DNA of 64,000 nucleotides. It comes from Terriglobus albidus. Lineage in GTDB: Bacteria; Acidobacteriota; Terriglobia; Terriglobales; Acidobacteriaceae. The DNA lies in the NCBI RefSeq assembly GCF_008000815.1, contig NZ_CP042806.1, forward strand, positions 3,968,001-4,032,000. The letters are read 5' to 3'. The position numbers and the translations under genes are program-made. This document shows positions 34,511 to 43,950 of this stretch, in pieces. The number at the start of each line of letters is the position of its first letter. The first letter of the stretch is position 1. The notes beneath the pieces were generated by a model. It had not been told where the DNA came from. It worked only from the letters and a program-made list of their open reading frames with translations, and searched no databases.

Positions 34511-37500
34511 TTAGAAGATTAGCTTTGCAGCGAGCTGAAGCTGACGTGCCGGATACGCCGCAGTAATCTGACCGAAGGTAGAGTTGCTCCAGTTGGTATC
34601 GGGCGTCTGGTAGTTGGCGTGGTTGAAGAGGTTGAAGGCTTCCGCACGGAAGTCGAACGAGCTGCCTTCACGCCACAGAGCAAATGCCTTGTGCATACCG
34701 AGGTCCAACTGGTAGAAGGAAGGACCTCGAACGCCGTTGCGCGTACTGTTACCGAACGGATTCGGATTTGAGGCAGATGCAGGATTGCTGAATGCGGTGG
34801 ACGTCAGATAATTGAAGGCTCCACCCGAAACCTTCGTCTTGTTCGAAAGGACAGGGTTGACACCCGCAACCTTATTCGGGCGGTAGTTGACAAGACCACT
34901 GACGGTATAGCTCGAGTTGACGCTATAGATGACGTTCATCGGCAAACCGGAAGTCATCGTGTTGATCGCAGTCGCCTGCCATCCACCTAATGCACTCTTG
35001 GTCCATCCGCCTTTCTTGAAGAAAGGAAGGTCGTACACGACGCTGGTCGTATTGTTGAGCGGTTGATCGTAGCTCGATGGACCATAGTCACCACGTGAGT
35101 TGGCGTAGTTAACACGGGAAGTATCGTTGCTCGATGTTTCCAGGTGACCTGACGCCAAATCGAAGCCACGGCTCCAGGTAAACGAATTCAGCAGGTAGAG
35201 ACCAGAACCGTAACGCTTCTCAAACTTCAACTGTAGTGCGTTATAGTTCGTGGTTCCACCGCCATAGGCGACTTCAATGGTATTGAAGTTTGAAACCGGG
35301 CGGCGGGCCTGCAGGCTCGGAACAGTTCCGGCAGCTTCCGCAGCCGTTACCTGACGGGCCTGATTATAGTCAGCCAGCAGCATGATGTGAACGCCGTGGT
35401 TGCCGACATACGACAGATCGATCAGCATATCTTTGCCGAACTGGCGCTGAATACCAGCGTGATAGCTCTCAACATAGCCAGTCTTGTTGTTCTTGGGGAT
35501 ATAACGAGACTGAACCTTGATCGGATCGAATGCCGCCGGCAGAACCAGGCTGGTAGAGTACCCCATCTGGGTTGGACGGAAGCACTTGGTCTGATCCTGT
35601 GTATCGTTCTGGCAGAGGTTCGCGCCATAGGTTGGAGCCGCGCTGGTGCCACCGATCGGAGTCTGATCGATGCTGGCGTTGACGATGTACGGTCCGTTGT
35701 ATACAAGCAGGTTTTCGCCGCCTGCGCGATTGAACTGCGTATAGCTGATACCGAAGCCACCACGAATTACCGTCTTCTCATCAGCGCTATAGCTGAGTCC
35801 GAGACGAGGTCCGAGATTAGTCTTCGGCGTGTTGACCAGACCGCGATTGTAGATCGACCCCGAAGAAGCCTGGATCAGGCTGTTGGAGGACGGATCAAAG
35901 TTTGCGAGGTGGTTATCCTTCTCATACTGCGGCGTCACCAGCTCATAACGGAGACCGGCATTGACAGTCAGCTTCGAGGTGACTTTCACGTCGTCCTGCA
36001 CGTACATGAAGTTCATCTTCTGACGCAGACCGACGATGCGGAAGTTGTTCAACTGATAGTTGTTGCGAGCGCCAAAGATGAAGTCGGCCAAGTTGTGCAG
36101 ATTCGAACTGGTAACGGTCTTGCCCGTCGTATCCGTCGCACCTGCTGCACTGAACTTGCCATTGTAGGTGTCCTGTCCGTAGCTCGGGTTGAAGTCATTA
36201 ATATCGGTTGCGATCGACTGGAACTCGTAGCCGAACTTCAAGCTGTGAAGTCCGCGCAGCCACGTGTAGTTGACCTTCGGGTTGACGACGAACGGGTTTT
36301 GGAACTGCGGGTTGCTGGTCTGGGCACCGAGTTGAGTGAAACCCGTAATGACCTGACCATTCAACGGGCGAACAACCTGAGGATCAGTCGGGACTCCGTT
36401 GGTGATGCCAGCTTCAGCAAGCAGGCTGCTCTCACCGACGCCGATCGGAGACTTGCCACCTTCGTTCCAACCGATGCCGACGCGGGCATCCAGAATCTGC
36501 TTTGCGGTGACCGTGTAGGTTACACCAGCGGCAACCTGACGGTTGAAAAGGTGAACGTTTCCATTAGAGTTGCCACCAGCGCGGCCAGTGATTGCCGGAG
36601 GATCAAAAATCGAGCCCCGGTGCTCACTGTAGCGCGCGAAGAGAACCGTCTTTGCGGTGGGAATATAGTCGAGACGAATATCACCCTTGTCATCCTGGAT
36701 GAATCCACGAGGAAGAGTGGCCATATTGTTGGAGGGAAGGCTTCCGACAGAAGCTGCCGCAACGGTGGGAAGCGCAGCAAAAACCTTGGATGCAAGCGGA
36801 CTAAAAGCCGAGGTTGGAATGACGCCGTTGGTATATTTCGTACCATTCAACGGATTCACCAGGCCCACGCCGATTTGACCTGCACGCTGCTCCATCGTGG
36901 GAACGGTTGCAGTGGTGTAGATCTTGGAAACCTGGCGCATGCCTTCGTAGTCACCGAAGAAGAAGAACTTGTCCTTCAGAATCGGTCCACCGAAAGTGCC
37001 GCCAAACTGGTTACGTATCAGAACCGGCTTCACATTGCCTGCGGGTCTGAAAGGTCCGATCGCATTCAGATTCGTATTGCGGTTGTACTCCCAGGCGCGG
37101 CCATGGAAGCTGTTCGTGCCACGGCGAACACTGGCATTGATCACGGCACCCGAAGCGCGTCCGTACTCAGCGGAGTAGTTGTTCGTTTCTACACGGAACT
37201 CACCGACAGCGTCCGGTGAAGGAGGAATGTTTTCATTTGCGAAGCCCTGGTTGGAGGTGCCGTAGGAGTTGTTGTCGAGACCGTCGAGCAGGAAGTTATT
37301 GAAGGCACTACGCTGGCCGTTAACGTTATAGCTGGCCTCGCGGCCGCTGGTGCTCTGGTTTTCGAGAAGGGACTTACGAACGCCAGGAACCAGAAGAGCC
37401 AGGTCGGCGTAGCTGCGGCCATTCAGAGGAAGATTTTCGATTTCATGTTCCGCGATCACCTGGCCACGCGAACTGGTTTCGGTTTCGAGCAGGGTGGCAG

Positions 37501-37891
37501 CCGCTGATACGTTGACGGTTTCCGAGGTTGAACCGGTTTTGAGGCTGACGTCGATACGTTGGCGGGCGTTAACTGTGACTCGGAAGCCATCAGTCTGTGT
37601 GCGATCGAAGCCTGTAGCTTCGGCAGCGATCTGATAACTGCCTACGGGAACACTGACAAACTCGTATCTGCCATCGCTGTCAGTTTTCGTGGTTTGAACA
37701 ACTCCAGTAGCCTGATTGGTGAGCGTTACCGCACTTCCGGCGACTGCGGCTCCGGTGCCATCATGGACGTAGCCGAGTACAGATGCGTTTTCAAATTGCG
37801 CCCAACCAACAACTGGACTGAGCATCACGAGGCCAACAACGAGAAGCAGGTAGAAGCACATCAACCGCGCGGATTGAATCCGTCTGCGCAT
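34511..37891 (-). CDS. Oar-like TonB-dependent receptor with carboxypeptidase-regulatory-like domain
   Basis: 1,126 residues. The signal peptide (MCFYLLLVVGLVMLSPVVGWA) is followed by a CarboxypepD_reg-like domain (about 35-115: ASVLGYVHDGTGAAVAGSAVTLTN to YQIAAEATGF), a plug region (EHEIENLPLNGRSYADLALLVPGV, GLDNNSYGTSNQG) and a large beta-barrel ending in QLQLAAKLIF with the terminal aromatic. Such proteins are very abundant in soil Acidobacteriota and are thought to import oligosaccharides or siderophores. AAGGAG is nine bases before the ATG. The operator-like palindrome ACCGTAAACGGT lies about 40 bases upstream. No TonB or substrate enzyme is adjacent. Confidence 0.93.
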   Translation of the reverse strand: MRRRIQSARLMCFYLLLVVGLVMLSPVVGWAQFENASVLGYVHDGTGAAVAGSAVTLTNQATGVVQTTKTDSDGRYEFVSVPVGSYQIAAEATGFDRTQTDGFRVTVNARQRIDVSLKTGSTSETVNVSAAATLLETETSSRGQVIAEHEIENLPLNGRSYADLALLVPGVRKSLLENQSTSGREASYNVNGQRSAFNNFLLDGLDNNSYGTSNQGFANENIPPSPDAVGEFRVETNNYSAEYGRASGAVINASVRRGTNSFHGRAWEYNRNTNLNAIGPFRPAGNVKPVLIRNQFGGTFGGPILKDKFFFFGDYEGMRQVSKIYTTATVPTMEQRAGQIGVGLVNPLNGTKYTNGVIPTSAFSPLASKVFAALPTVAAASVGSLPSNNMATLPRGFIQDDKGDIRLDYIPTAKTVLFARYSEHRGSIFDPPAITGRAGGNSNGNVHLFNRQVAAGVTYTVTAKQILDARVGIGWNEGGKSPIGVGESSLLAEAGITNGVPTDPQVVRPLNGQVITGFTQLGAQTSNPQFQNPFVVNPKVNYTWLRGLHSLKFGYEFQSIATDINDFNPSYGQDTYNGKFSAAGATDTTGKTVTSSNLHNLADFIFGARNNYQLNNFRIVGLRQKMNFMYVQDDVKVTSKLTVNAGLRYELVTPQYEKDNHLANFDPSSNSLIQASSGSIYNRGLVNTPKTNLGPRLGLSYSADEKTVIRGGFGISYTQFNRAGGENLLVYNGPYIVNASIDQTPIGGTSAAPTYGANLCQNDTQDQTKCFRPTQMGYSTSLVLPAAFDPIKVQSRYIPKNNKTGYVESYHAGIQRQFGKDMLIDLSYVGNHGVHIMLLADYNQARQVTAAEAAGTVPSLQARRPVSNFNTIEVAYGGGTTNYNALQLKFEKRYGSGLYLLNSFTWSRGFDLASGHLETSSNDTSRVNYANSRGDYGPSSYDQPLNNTTSVVYDLPFFKKGGWTKSALGGWQATAINTMTSGLPMNVIYSVNSSYTVSGLVNYRPNKVAGVNPVLSNKTKVSGGAFNYLTSTAFSNPASASNPNPFGNSTRNGVRGPSFYQLDLGMHKAFALWREGSSFDFRAEAFNLFNHANYQTPDTNWSNSTFGQITAAYPARQLQLAAKLIF

Positions 37892-37978
37892 GGGAAAACA
37901 CTCCTTTTTGTGTTTCTATTAGCGTCACCGTTTACGGTTTCAGTCCGGTTGCTGGCATATGAACGCCACGTGAAAACG

Positions 37979-39334
37979 CTAAAAGTTCCCAAGAATCCAC
38001 GGCATAATTCCGTCGGCTGGAAGGTCGGGCTCAAGGTTTACACGCTCCGTAATCGATGACGCAGCCAACAACCCGCTGCGGACAGCGCCCTCCATCGTAG
38101 AGGGCCAACCTGTCTTCGTCCAGTCCCCTGCAAGAAAAATTCCTGGGCGGCCGCTCTCCCCCTGGGCAGGGCGATAGCGGTCCAGCCCGGGCAGCACCGA
38201 GAAGGTGGCCCGAGCCTCTTTCAGCACCCCGGTCTTGAGCAACCGGGCCGTTTTTGCCTTCGGGAAAAACAGGGCTAACTCATTGATTGCGCTCTGGATA
38301 ATCTCATCCCGCTCCTGCTTGAGCTGGCGGTGCGAAGCGCTGATCACCAATTCTGTGTAGCTGCCACGCGAGGCGTCATATCCCCGGATCCGGGACTTAT
38401 GGAAGATCCATTCGATCGTGGTATCGAGCAGGACAGCGTGGTCCAGGTCCGTGATCTCGTTCTCCCACCAGAGATGGACCGTCGTAATGGGCGCATGAAC
38501 GAAGTGCGTAATCGTTGACGTAAGCTCCGGAAGCAACTTGACCGCCTGTTCGAAGGGGAGTGCAACGATCACCTGTCTGGCCTGAAAGACACCGGCCGTG
38601 GTTTGCAACGTGAAGCCGGTCGCGGAATCCCCGGAGATGTTCTCAACGCTCGCGCGAAGTACGAATTCGGCCCCCTGCTCCTCCGCCGCCCGTGCTACCT
38701 CGCCATAGAAGTCGCTCAGCGGCATCATGGGAATACCGAGTCGGCCGGCAGTGGAAGCCTTCAGAAAGGACTCATGGAAGACCTGTCCGGCATACTTCAG
38801 CGAACAGTTCTCGAAACGGTCGTTCAGCGCACCGATGATGACCGGGGCCCAGAAGTGCTTAATAGCCCGCTCCGTCTGCCCCGTACGCTTCAGCCAGCTC
38901 GCAAAGCTCTCCGTATCGTCCGTTGGATACCCTCGTAAGAACTGGAGCAGTCCCCGCACGATGGCCGCCTTATCGGCAAAGCCGAGCATTGGCGCCTTCA
39001 GAAAGCTCAGGCTGTTGTGCCCGGGCGCGGGCAGACCGCTGGGACCAATGCGGCTGGCTCGCCCGCCTGGCTCCAGGAAGGTCAGGTCGTCATACCAGCG
39101 GATTTTGTCTGCCAGGCCTGCCGCCTTGCAGAGAGCGACAAGGTTCGTACAGCAACCGAGCATGACATGCTGACAGTCAATGACCTCGTTCAGAGCGGGA
39201 TGCTCGTAGGAGTACGCCCGGCCACCGATGTAAGGACGGCGCTCCAGCACCTGCACGGCAATTCCCTGCTTTGCGAGCGCGTGCGCAGCCGTCAGGCCGG
39301 CGAGTCCTCCACCGACAATGATGACGTCTTTCAT
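37979..39334 (-). CDS. hpnE: Hydroxysqualene dehydroxylase
   Basis: FAD-dependent amine-oxidase-like enzyme that reduces hydroxysqualene to squalene (451 residues). The dinucleotide-binding motif VIIVGGGLAGLTAAHAL is at the N-terminus, followed by VLERRPYIGGRAYSY; the C-terminal FAD motif is GIFLAGDWTKTGWPSTMEGAVRSG. The ATG at 39334 overlaps the hpnD stop (ATGA); the frame further upstream is the antisense-free tail of hpnD in another frame. Last of four overlapping genes that make squalene. Confidence 0.95.
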   Translation of the reverse strand: MKDVIIVGGGLAGLTAAHALAKQGIAVQVLERRPYIGGRAYSYEHPALNEVIDCQHVMLGCCTNLVALCKAAGLADKIRWYDDLTFLEPGGRASRIGPSGLPAPGHNSLSFLKAPMLGFADKAAIVRGLLQFLRGYPTDDTESFASWLKRTGQTERAIKHFWAPVIIGALNDRFENCSLKYAGQVFHESFLKASTAGRLGIPMMPLSDFYGEVARAAEEQGAEFVLRASVENISGDSATGFTLQTTAGVFQARQVIVALPFEQAVKLLPELTSTITHFVHAPITTVHLWWENEITDLDHAVLLDTTIEWIFHKSRIRGYDASRGSYTELVISASHRQLKQERDEIIQSAINELALFFPKAKTARLLKTGVLKEARATFSVLPGLDRYRPAQGESGRPGIFLAGDWTKTGWPSTMEGAVRSGLLAASSITERVNLEPDLPADGIMPWILGNF

Positions 39335-40251
39335 CGCGCAGCCACCCGGTTCCACAGGGTCATCACCATCCCCTGACCCAGCACCCGAAGCTTCGTTGCC
39401 GTAGGCACGGAGACACGCTCGGAGAAGACGTCGAACTCCATGCTCTCGATACGTTCCAGCAACATGCGATAGATCTTTGCCAGCACCCACATCGCCGCCC
39501 TGCTGTCACGATCAAGCATCGGGATCAGATGGTCCGAAGCGAGATACATCGCCTTTGCCTTGGCCGCAAGACTCTGCAGCACAGGACGCAGACGCTGTGG
39601 ATCGTCCTGAACAACGTCGGCAGGTGCGAGTCCCGCTGCCTGCAGCTCATCCAGAGGAAGATAGATGCGGCCACGCTCGCCATCTTCTTTCACATCGCGC
39701 AAGATATTCGTGACCTGGAAGGCCAGGCCGGTCTCTTCCGCAAGTTTCTCAGCCTCCGCCCCGCGATACCCAAAGATGCGGATGCATACCAGCCCGACAA
39801 CGCTGGCGACGAGGTAGCAGTAGTCGTACAACGCTTCGATCGACTCGTAAACCTCGTACGGCTCGCCGTCGATCTCAAGAATACGTACGCCAGGCTTAGT
39901 CTCCTGAATGTCCAGAGTAGTGCCCTGCACCAGCTTCTCCAGCAGATGGTCGGGAATCTGAAAGCGGCGCTGGGCATCATTCAAAGCAACAAAGATCGCA
40001 TCGTCCGTCGGTGCGCCGGCACGGGCATGACGCCAGTCATCAAGCCAGTGAGCCATCTGCTGTCGGCGCTCCGGAATGCTCAGGCTCTCATCGTCCGCCA
40101 GGTCGTCTGCCTTGCGCATGAACGCATACACCGCGCACATGGCGTTGGACTTGTGCGGCGGTAGCGCGACGAAGGAATAGTAGAAGTTCTTAGCCTCACG
40201 CTTTGCGATGGCCCGGCACTGCGTATAGGCCTGCTCTACAGAGATACTCAC
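39331..40251 (-). CDS. hpnD: Presqualene diphosphate synthase
   Basis: Joins two farnesyl diphosphates into presqualene diphosphate (306 residues, squalene/phytoene synthase fold). Motifs: KNFYYSFVALPPHKSNAMCAVYAFMRKADDLADDE, with the first Asp-rich site, and FQVTNILRDVKEDGERGRIYLP, with the second. The start is GTG at 40251, overlapping the hpnC stop (GTGA), and the end overlaps hpnE by four bases, so the three enzymes are translationally coupled. Confidence 0.95.
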   Translation of the reverse strand: MSISVEQAYTQCRAIAKREAKNFYYSFVALPPHKSNAMCAVYAFMRKADDLADDESLSIPERRQQMAHWLDDWRHARAGAPTDDAIFVALNDAQRRFQIPDHLLEKLVQGTTLDIQETKPGVRILEIDGEPYEVYESIEALYDYCYLVASVVGLVCIRIFGYRGAEAEKLAEETGLAFQVTNILRDVKEDGERGRIYLPLDELQAAGLAPADVVQDDPQRLRPVLQSLAAKAKAMYLASDHLIPMLDRDSRAAMWVLAKIYRMLLERIESMEFDVFSERVSVPTATKLRVLGQGMVMTLWNRVAAR

Positions 40252-41150
40252 GCGACCATCTTCTCCACAAATGCGCGGCCCAACAGCTTTACTTTGGCTG
40301 CCTTGGTCACCACCGGGCGCCGTGTGAGCGTGTCATATCCCTGAGCCTCAATTGCATTCAGGATGCTCTCTCCACCGCGGCGGAAAAGTCGCAAGGTCAC
40401 GGCAAGTTGCTTCTCCACACCACGCTCGAGGGCTGCTCCCTCGTTAAACATCGCGCGTGTCTCAGCGACAAGGCCACGCATCATCTCGCGGAACTGCGGT
40501 GTGATGAGGCGGGCTGCAATCTGCTCTTCCGTCACGCCGAAACGCGCCATCCAGTCCTGCGGCAGGTAGACACGTCCACGATCCCAGTCTTCGCCGACAT
40601 CCTGCCAGAAGTTCGCCAACTGCAGTGCAGTACAGATCTTGTCCGAGAGCAGATTCAGAGATTCGTCGTGATAACCGCAGGTATGCAGGATCATGCGGCC
40701 GACGGGGTTGGCGGAGTACACCGAGTACTCCTCCAGTTCAGCGATCGAGGCATGTCGTGTCTTGGTCTGATCTGCCTTAAAGGCCGCCAGAAGATCCAGG
40801 AATGGCTGCATGGGAATCTTCCGCTCGCGTATGGTCTCGGTCAGCGCAACAAAGATGGGGTGCTTCGTCCGCTCGGGAGCCTCGTAGCATTCGCGCAGCA
40901 GTACGCCCCACTCTTCGAGCAGACGCATGCCGATCTCCGGCGTGGCAACCTCATCGCCAAGATCGTCCGAGGCGCGGCAATAGGAGTACAGCGCCTCGAA
41001 GTCAGTCTTGAACTCCTTGGGCAGGAACCACGTCACGACGTGAAAGTTCTCATAGTGGCTGGTCGCCAGGTTATGGCACCACGCACGTGCTTCTTCCACC
41101 GTTGGGCGCGCTGCGGGCATGACGTACTGGGCTGGAGCGCCTTCTAACAT
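40248..41150 (-). CDS. hpnC: Hydroxysqualene synthase
   Basis: Converts presqualene diphosphate to hydroxysqualene (300 residues, squalene/phytoene synthase fold). The HpnC-type motif HYENFHVVTWFLPKEFK is seen near residue 32, then YCRASDDLGDE as first Asp-rich site and LANFWQDVGEDWDRGRVYLPQDW as second. The ATG overlaps the stop of the upstream dehydrogenase gene by seven bases, with GGAG just ahead of it. Confidence 0.95.
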   Translation of the reverse strand: MLEGAPAQYVMPAARPTVEEARAWCHNLATSHYENFHVVTWFLPKEFKTDFEALYSYCRASDDLGDEVATPEIGMRLLEEWGVLLRECYEAPERTKHPIFVALTETIRERKIPMQPFLDLLAAFKADQTKTRHASIAELEEYSVYSANPVGRMILHTCGYHDESLNLLSDKICTALQLANFWQDVGEDWDRGRVYLPQDWMARFGVTEEQIAARLITPQFREMMRGLVAETRAMFNEGAALERGVEKQLAVTLRLFRRGGESILNAIEAQGYDTLTRRPVVTKAAKVKLLGRAFVEKMVA

Positions 41151-42211
41151 GACACTCCTTCTGGAAAGACGGCCGTCTTGATGTCTTTCACTCCCTCAGC
41201 AGAACGCACCATCATCTTGCGGAAGATCTCCGGAACGTCCGCCAGACCGGCGCGGCCCGTAATGTATTCGCCACACTTGAAACGTCCACTCTTGATCAGT
41301 TCGAAGGCAGTCCGCGACGTGGCCGGAGTGTGATGGAAACTCGCCTTCAGCGTGATGTCGCCATAGTGCAGGCGGTTCGTGTCGAGCTGTACCTTTGTTC
41401 CGCTGGGAGGACCACCAAAGAAGTTGACGGTGCCGCCCTTGCGAACCATATCGACGGCCCACTCCCAGGCCATCGGCGTCGCTACCGCTTCAATGGCTAT
41501 ATCCACGCCACGGTTTCCCGGTGTCAGCTTGCGGACCTCTGCGATGGCGTCGACCCCGTCAGCAATCTGGACAACGTGCCGCGCTCCGAAGACCTTCGCG
41601 GTTTCGATCTGATCGTCGCGTTTGACGACGGCGATCACTTCAACGCCGGCAATGTCCGCCGCATGCATAAACATCAGACCAATGGGACCGGCGCCGATCA
41701 CCACCATGGAGTCGCCCAGCTTTGCATGTGACTCTTCCAGCCCGCGGATCACACAGGCCAGAGGCTCAGTCAACGCGGCGTACTCAAACGGCACATTCTC
41801 CGGAACCGGAAGCGTATTCTTCGCAACGATGCGAGCCGGAATGCGGATGTACTCCGCATAGGCTCCGTTGTTGAAGAGGAGGTCCTCGCAGAGGTTCTGC
41901 TGCCCCTTCATGCACCAGTAACACTGGTCGCACGGAGCCGAGTTCAAAGCCACGACCCGGTCGCCGATCTTGAACTTCGCGCCCTCTCCAGCCTCCACTA
42001 CGGTTCCGGCAAGCTCGTGCCCGAACGGGATAGGCGGCTTCAGCATCATGGCATGGTAGCCACGACGATAGACCTTAAGGTCCGTACCGCAGGTTAAGGC
42101 AGCTCCAACACGAACAACAATCTCTTCCGGGCCAGCCTTGGGGCGGTCTACCGTTTCGAGACGCAAATCTTCCTTGCCGTACAGCACGGCGGCCTGCATG
42201 GTGTCAGCCAT
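41144..42211 (-). CDS. Zinc-dependent alcohol dehydrogenase (MDR family)
   Basis: 355 residues. Catalytic zinc ligands are C41 (TCGTD) and H65-E66 (GHELAG); the structural zinc lobe has C94, C97, C100 and C108. The Rossmann motif is VVIGAGPIGLMFMHAADIAG. It resembles sorbitol/threonine-type dehydrogenases. It overlaps hpnC by seven bases and so heads the squalene operon, suggesting an isoprenoid- or hopanoid-related substrate, though no such function is established by sequence. Expressed from the divergent region 42212-42330. Confidence 0.88.
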   Translation of the reverse strand: MADTMQAAVLYGKEDLRLETVDRPKAGPEEIVVRVGAALTCGTDLKVYRRGYHAMMLKPPIPFGHELAGTVVEAGEGAKFKIGDRVVALNSAPCDQCYWCMKGQQNLCEDLLFNNGAYAEYIRIPARIVAKNTLPVPENVPFEYAALTEPLACVIRGLEESHAKLGDSMVVIGAGPIGLMFMHAADIAGVEVIAVVKRDDQIETAKVFGARHVVQIADGVDAIAEVRKLTPGNRGVDIAIEAVATPMAWEWAVDMVRKGGTVNFFGGPPSGTKVQLDTNRLHYGDITLKASFHHTPATSRTAFELIKSGRFKCGEYITGRAGLADVPEIFRKMMVRSAEGVKDIKTAVFPEGVSC

Positions 42212-42330
42212 CTCCTTATTTTCTCATCCTGCACCCAAGGGTGTGTCACTCTATGCACAATCCCTTAAGCCAAATCACATCGACCTGCATCTAAACGACA
42301 GCAGCAGTACGAGATAATTCCAGCAAGAGC

Positions 42331-43116
42331 ATGCCAATTCCGCTACCGTCTCCCACTGCGTGGGTCAAATCCAAACTCCTGGCGCTCCAGGAGTACTCTC
42401 TGCTGGCCGGACGTGCCTTCCGCTCGCTGTTGACGCCGCCTATTTACTGGGGAGACATCTTCCAGCAGATGGACCTGATCGGTGTTGGCTCCTTACCGAT
42501 TGTTGTCTTGACCGGCTTCTTCACGGGTTGCGTGCTGGCTCTGCAGGCGGCGACAGCCTTGCAAGAGTTCGGTGCGGTAAGTAAGACGGGCAACCTCGTC
42601 GCTCTTTCCATGGTGAAGGAACTCGGCCCTGTGCTGACCGGACTGATGGTTTCTGGACGTAACGCCTCCGGCATGGCCTCCGAACTTGGCTCCATGCGTG
42701 TGACGGAACAGATCGACGCCATGCGCGCGCTGGGCGTGGATCCGGTACGCAAGCTGGTTGCTCCGCGCATCCTGGCGACAGTCTTCATGCTCTTCTGGCT
42801 CTCTATCCTGTCCATGTGCATGGGTATCATGGGAGGCGGGCTGGTAGCAGTCTTCCTTCTGGGCCTTGATGGACACGCCTACTTCACTTCGACCTACTCG
42901 GCTCTGGTATGGGCCGACCTTTGGCAAGGGCTCACGAAACCGGTTTTCTTCGGCTTCATCATCTCGTCGATCGGCTGCTACTTCGGCATGCAGACAAAAG
43001 GCGGCACCCAGGGTGTGGGCCGATCCACGACCGAGGCCGTAGTAGCCTCCTCCATTTTGATCATCGTTTCGGACTTCATTCTGACCCGATTCCTGATCGG
43101 GATACTGGGGCGGTAG
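42331..43116 (+). CDS. mlaE: MlaE-family ABC transporter permease
   Basis: 261 residues, the usual size. The conserved MlaE segments are present: IYWGDIFQQMDLIGVGSLPIVVLTGFFTGCVLALQ, KELGPVLTGLMVSGRNASGMASELGSMRVTEQIDAMRALGVDP and KPVFFGFIISSIGCYFGMQTKGGTQGVGRSTTEAVV. Known members move phospholipids or hopanoid-like lipids between the membranes. It abuts mlaF, the ATPase. The substrate-binding MCE protein MlaD is not in this cluster. Its divergent neighbour makes squalene, which raises the idea of lipid trafficking for hopanoids. Confidence 0.93.
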   Translation: MPIPLPSPTAWVKSKLLALQEYSLLAGRAFRSLLTPPIYWGDIFQQMDLIGVGSLPIVVLTGFFTGCVLALQAATALQEFGAVSKTGNLVALSMVKELGPVLTGLMVSGRNASGMASELGSMRVTEQIDAMRALGVDPVRKLVAPRILATVFMLFWLSILSMCMGIMGGGLVAVFLLGLDGHAYFTSTYSALVWADLWQGLTKPVFFGFIISSIGCYFGMQTKGGTQGVGRSTTEAVVASSILIIVSDFILTRFLIGILGR

Positions 43117-43950
43117 ATGCCATCCAAAGAACAGACCGCGCTCAAGCACGGGCTGCCCTCAGACGCTCCAGTCGTTGCGTTTGACGACGTATCCATTGGC
43201 TTTGAAGGCAACGAGGTGCTACGCAACGTCTCCTTTACCGTCATGCCCGGCGAGACCCGCATTCTTCTTGGCCCGGCGGGCGGCGGTAAATCCGTTCTGC
43301 TGAAGCTGGTGGATGGGCTTCTCAAACCGGACTCGGGACGTATCTTTGTCCTTGGAGAAGAGATCACCTCGATGCGGGAGCGGGAACTCTTCCAATTGCG
43401 CCGCCGCATCGGTATGGTCTTTCAGGAATCGGCCCTGTTCGACTCCATCAATGTCGAAGACAACGTCGCCTACCGCCTCAACGAGGAAGGCGTTGCCCCG
43501 GAAGAGGCTCATCGCCGCGTCGTGGAAGCACTGGAGTTCGTCGAGTTGGGTCACGCTATCGAGAAGTTTCCCTCTGAGCTCTCCGGTGGAATGCGCCGCC
43601 GGGTCTCGATCGCCCGCGCCATCATTACCGGACCCAACCTGATTCTCTACGATTCGCCTACCGGCGGCCTCGACCCGATCACTTCAACAACCATCATTGC
43701 CCTGGTGGCGAAGCAGCGCGATGTCTCCCAAACGACATCGTTGCTCATCACGCATCGGCTGCAGGACGCCTTTACCCTGGCCACGCATTATTACGACCAG
43801 AAGGAACAGCGGCTGGAACCCCTGCCCGCAGGGGAGCTCGAAGAGAATACAAAGTTCCTCATCCTGAATGAGGGACGGGTCGTCTTCGACGGCACCACAC
43901 TTGAACTCACGCATTCGGAAGCCCCATGGATCAGGGAGTATCTCGCTTAG
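43117..43950 (+). CDS. mlaF: MlaF-family ABC transporter ATPase with altered Walker B
   Basis: 277 residues. Walker A GPAGGGKS (52-59), Q-loop VFQESALF, signature LSGGMRRRVSIARA and the switch His H213 are all present. Walker B reads LILYDSPTGGLDP: after D179 the catalytic Glu is replaced by Ser (codon TCG), so hydrolysis may be slow or use another residue. It starts right at the mlaE stop. The C-terminal 60 residues beyond the core (YYDQKEQRLEPLPAGELEE onward) are longer than in many ABC ATPases. The 3' end overlaps the epimerase gene by 25 bases. Confidence 0.92.
   Translation: MPSKEQTALKHGLPSDAPVVAFDDVSIGFEGNEVLRNVSFTVMPGETRILLGPAGGGKSVLLKLVDGLLKPDSGRIFVLGEEITSMRERELFQLRRRIGMVFQESALFDSINVEDNVAYRLNEEGVAPEEAHRRVVEALEFVELGHAIEKFPSELSGGMRRRVSIARAIITGPNLILYDSPTGGLDPITSTTIIALVAKQRDVSQTTSLLITHRLQDAFTLATHYYDQKEQRLEPLPAGELEENTKFLILNEGRVVFDGTTLELTHSEAPWIREYLA

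Noticed and set aside
35387-37219. 610-codon open frame on the + strand inside the TonB receptor gene
   Set aside because: It is exactly antisense to a well-supported receptor with signal peptide, plug and barrel motifs; the translated sequence has no recognisable domain and reflects the codon bias of the opposite strand.
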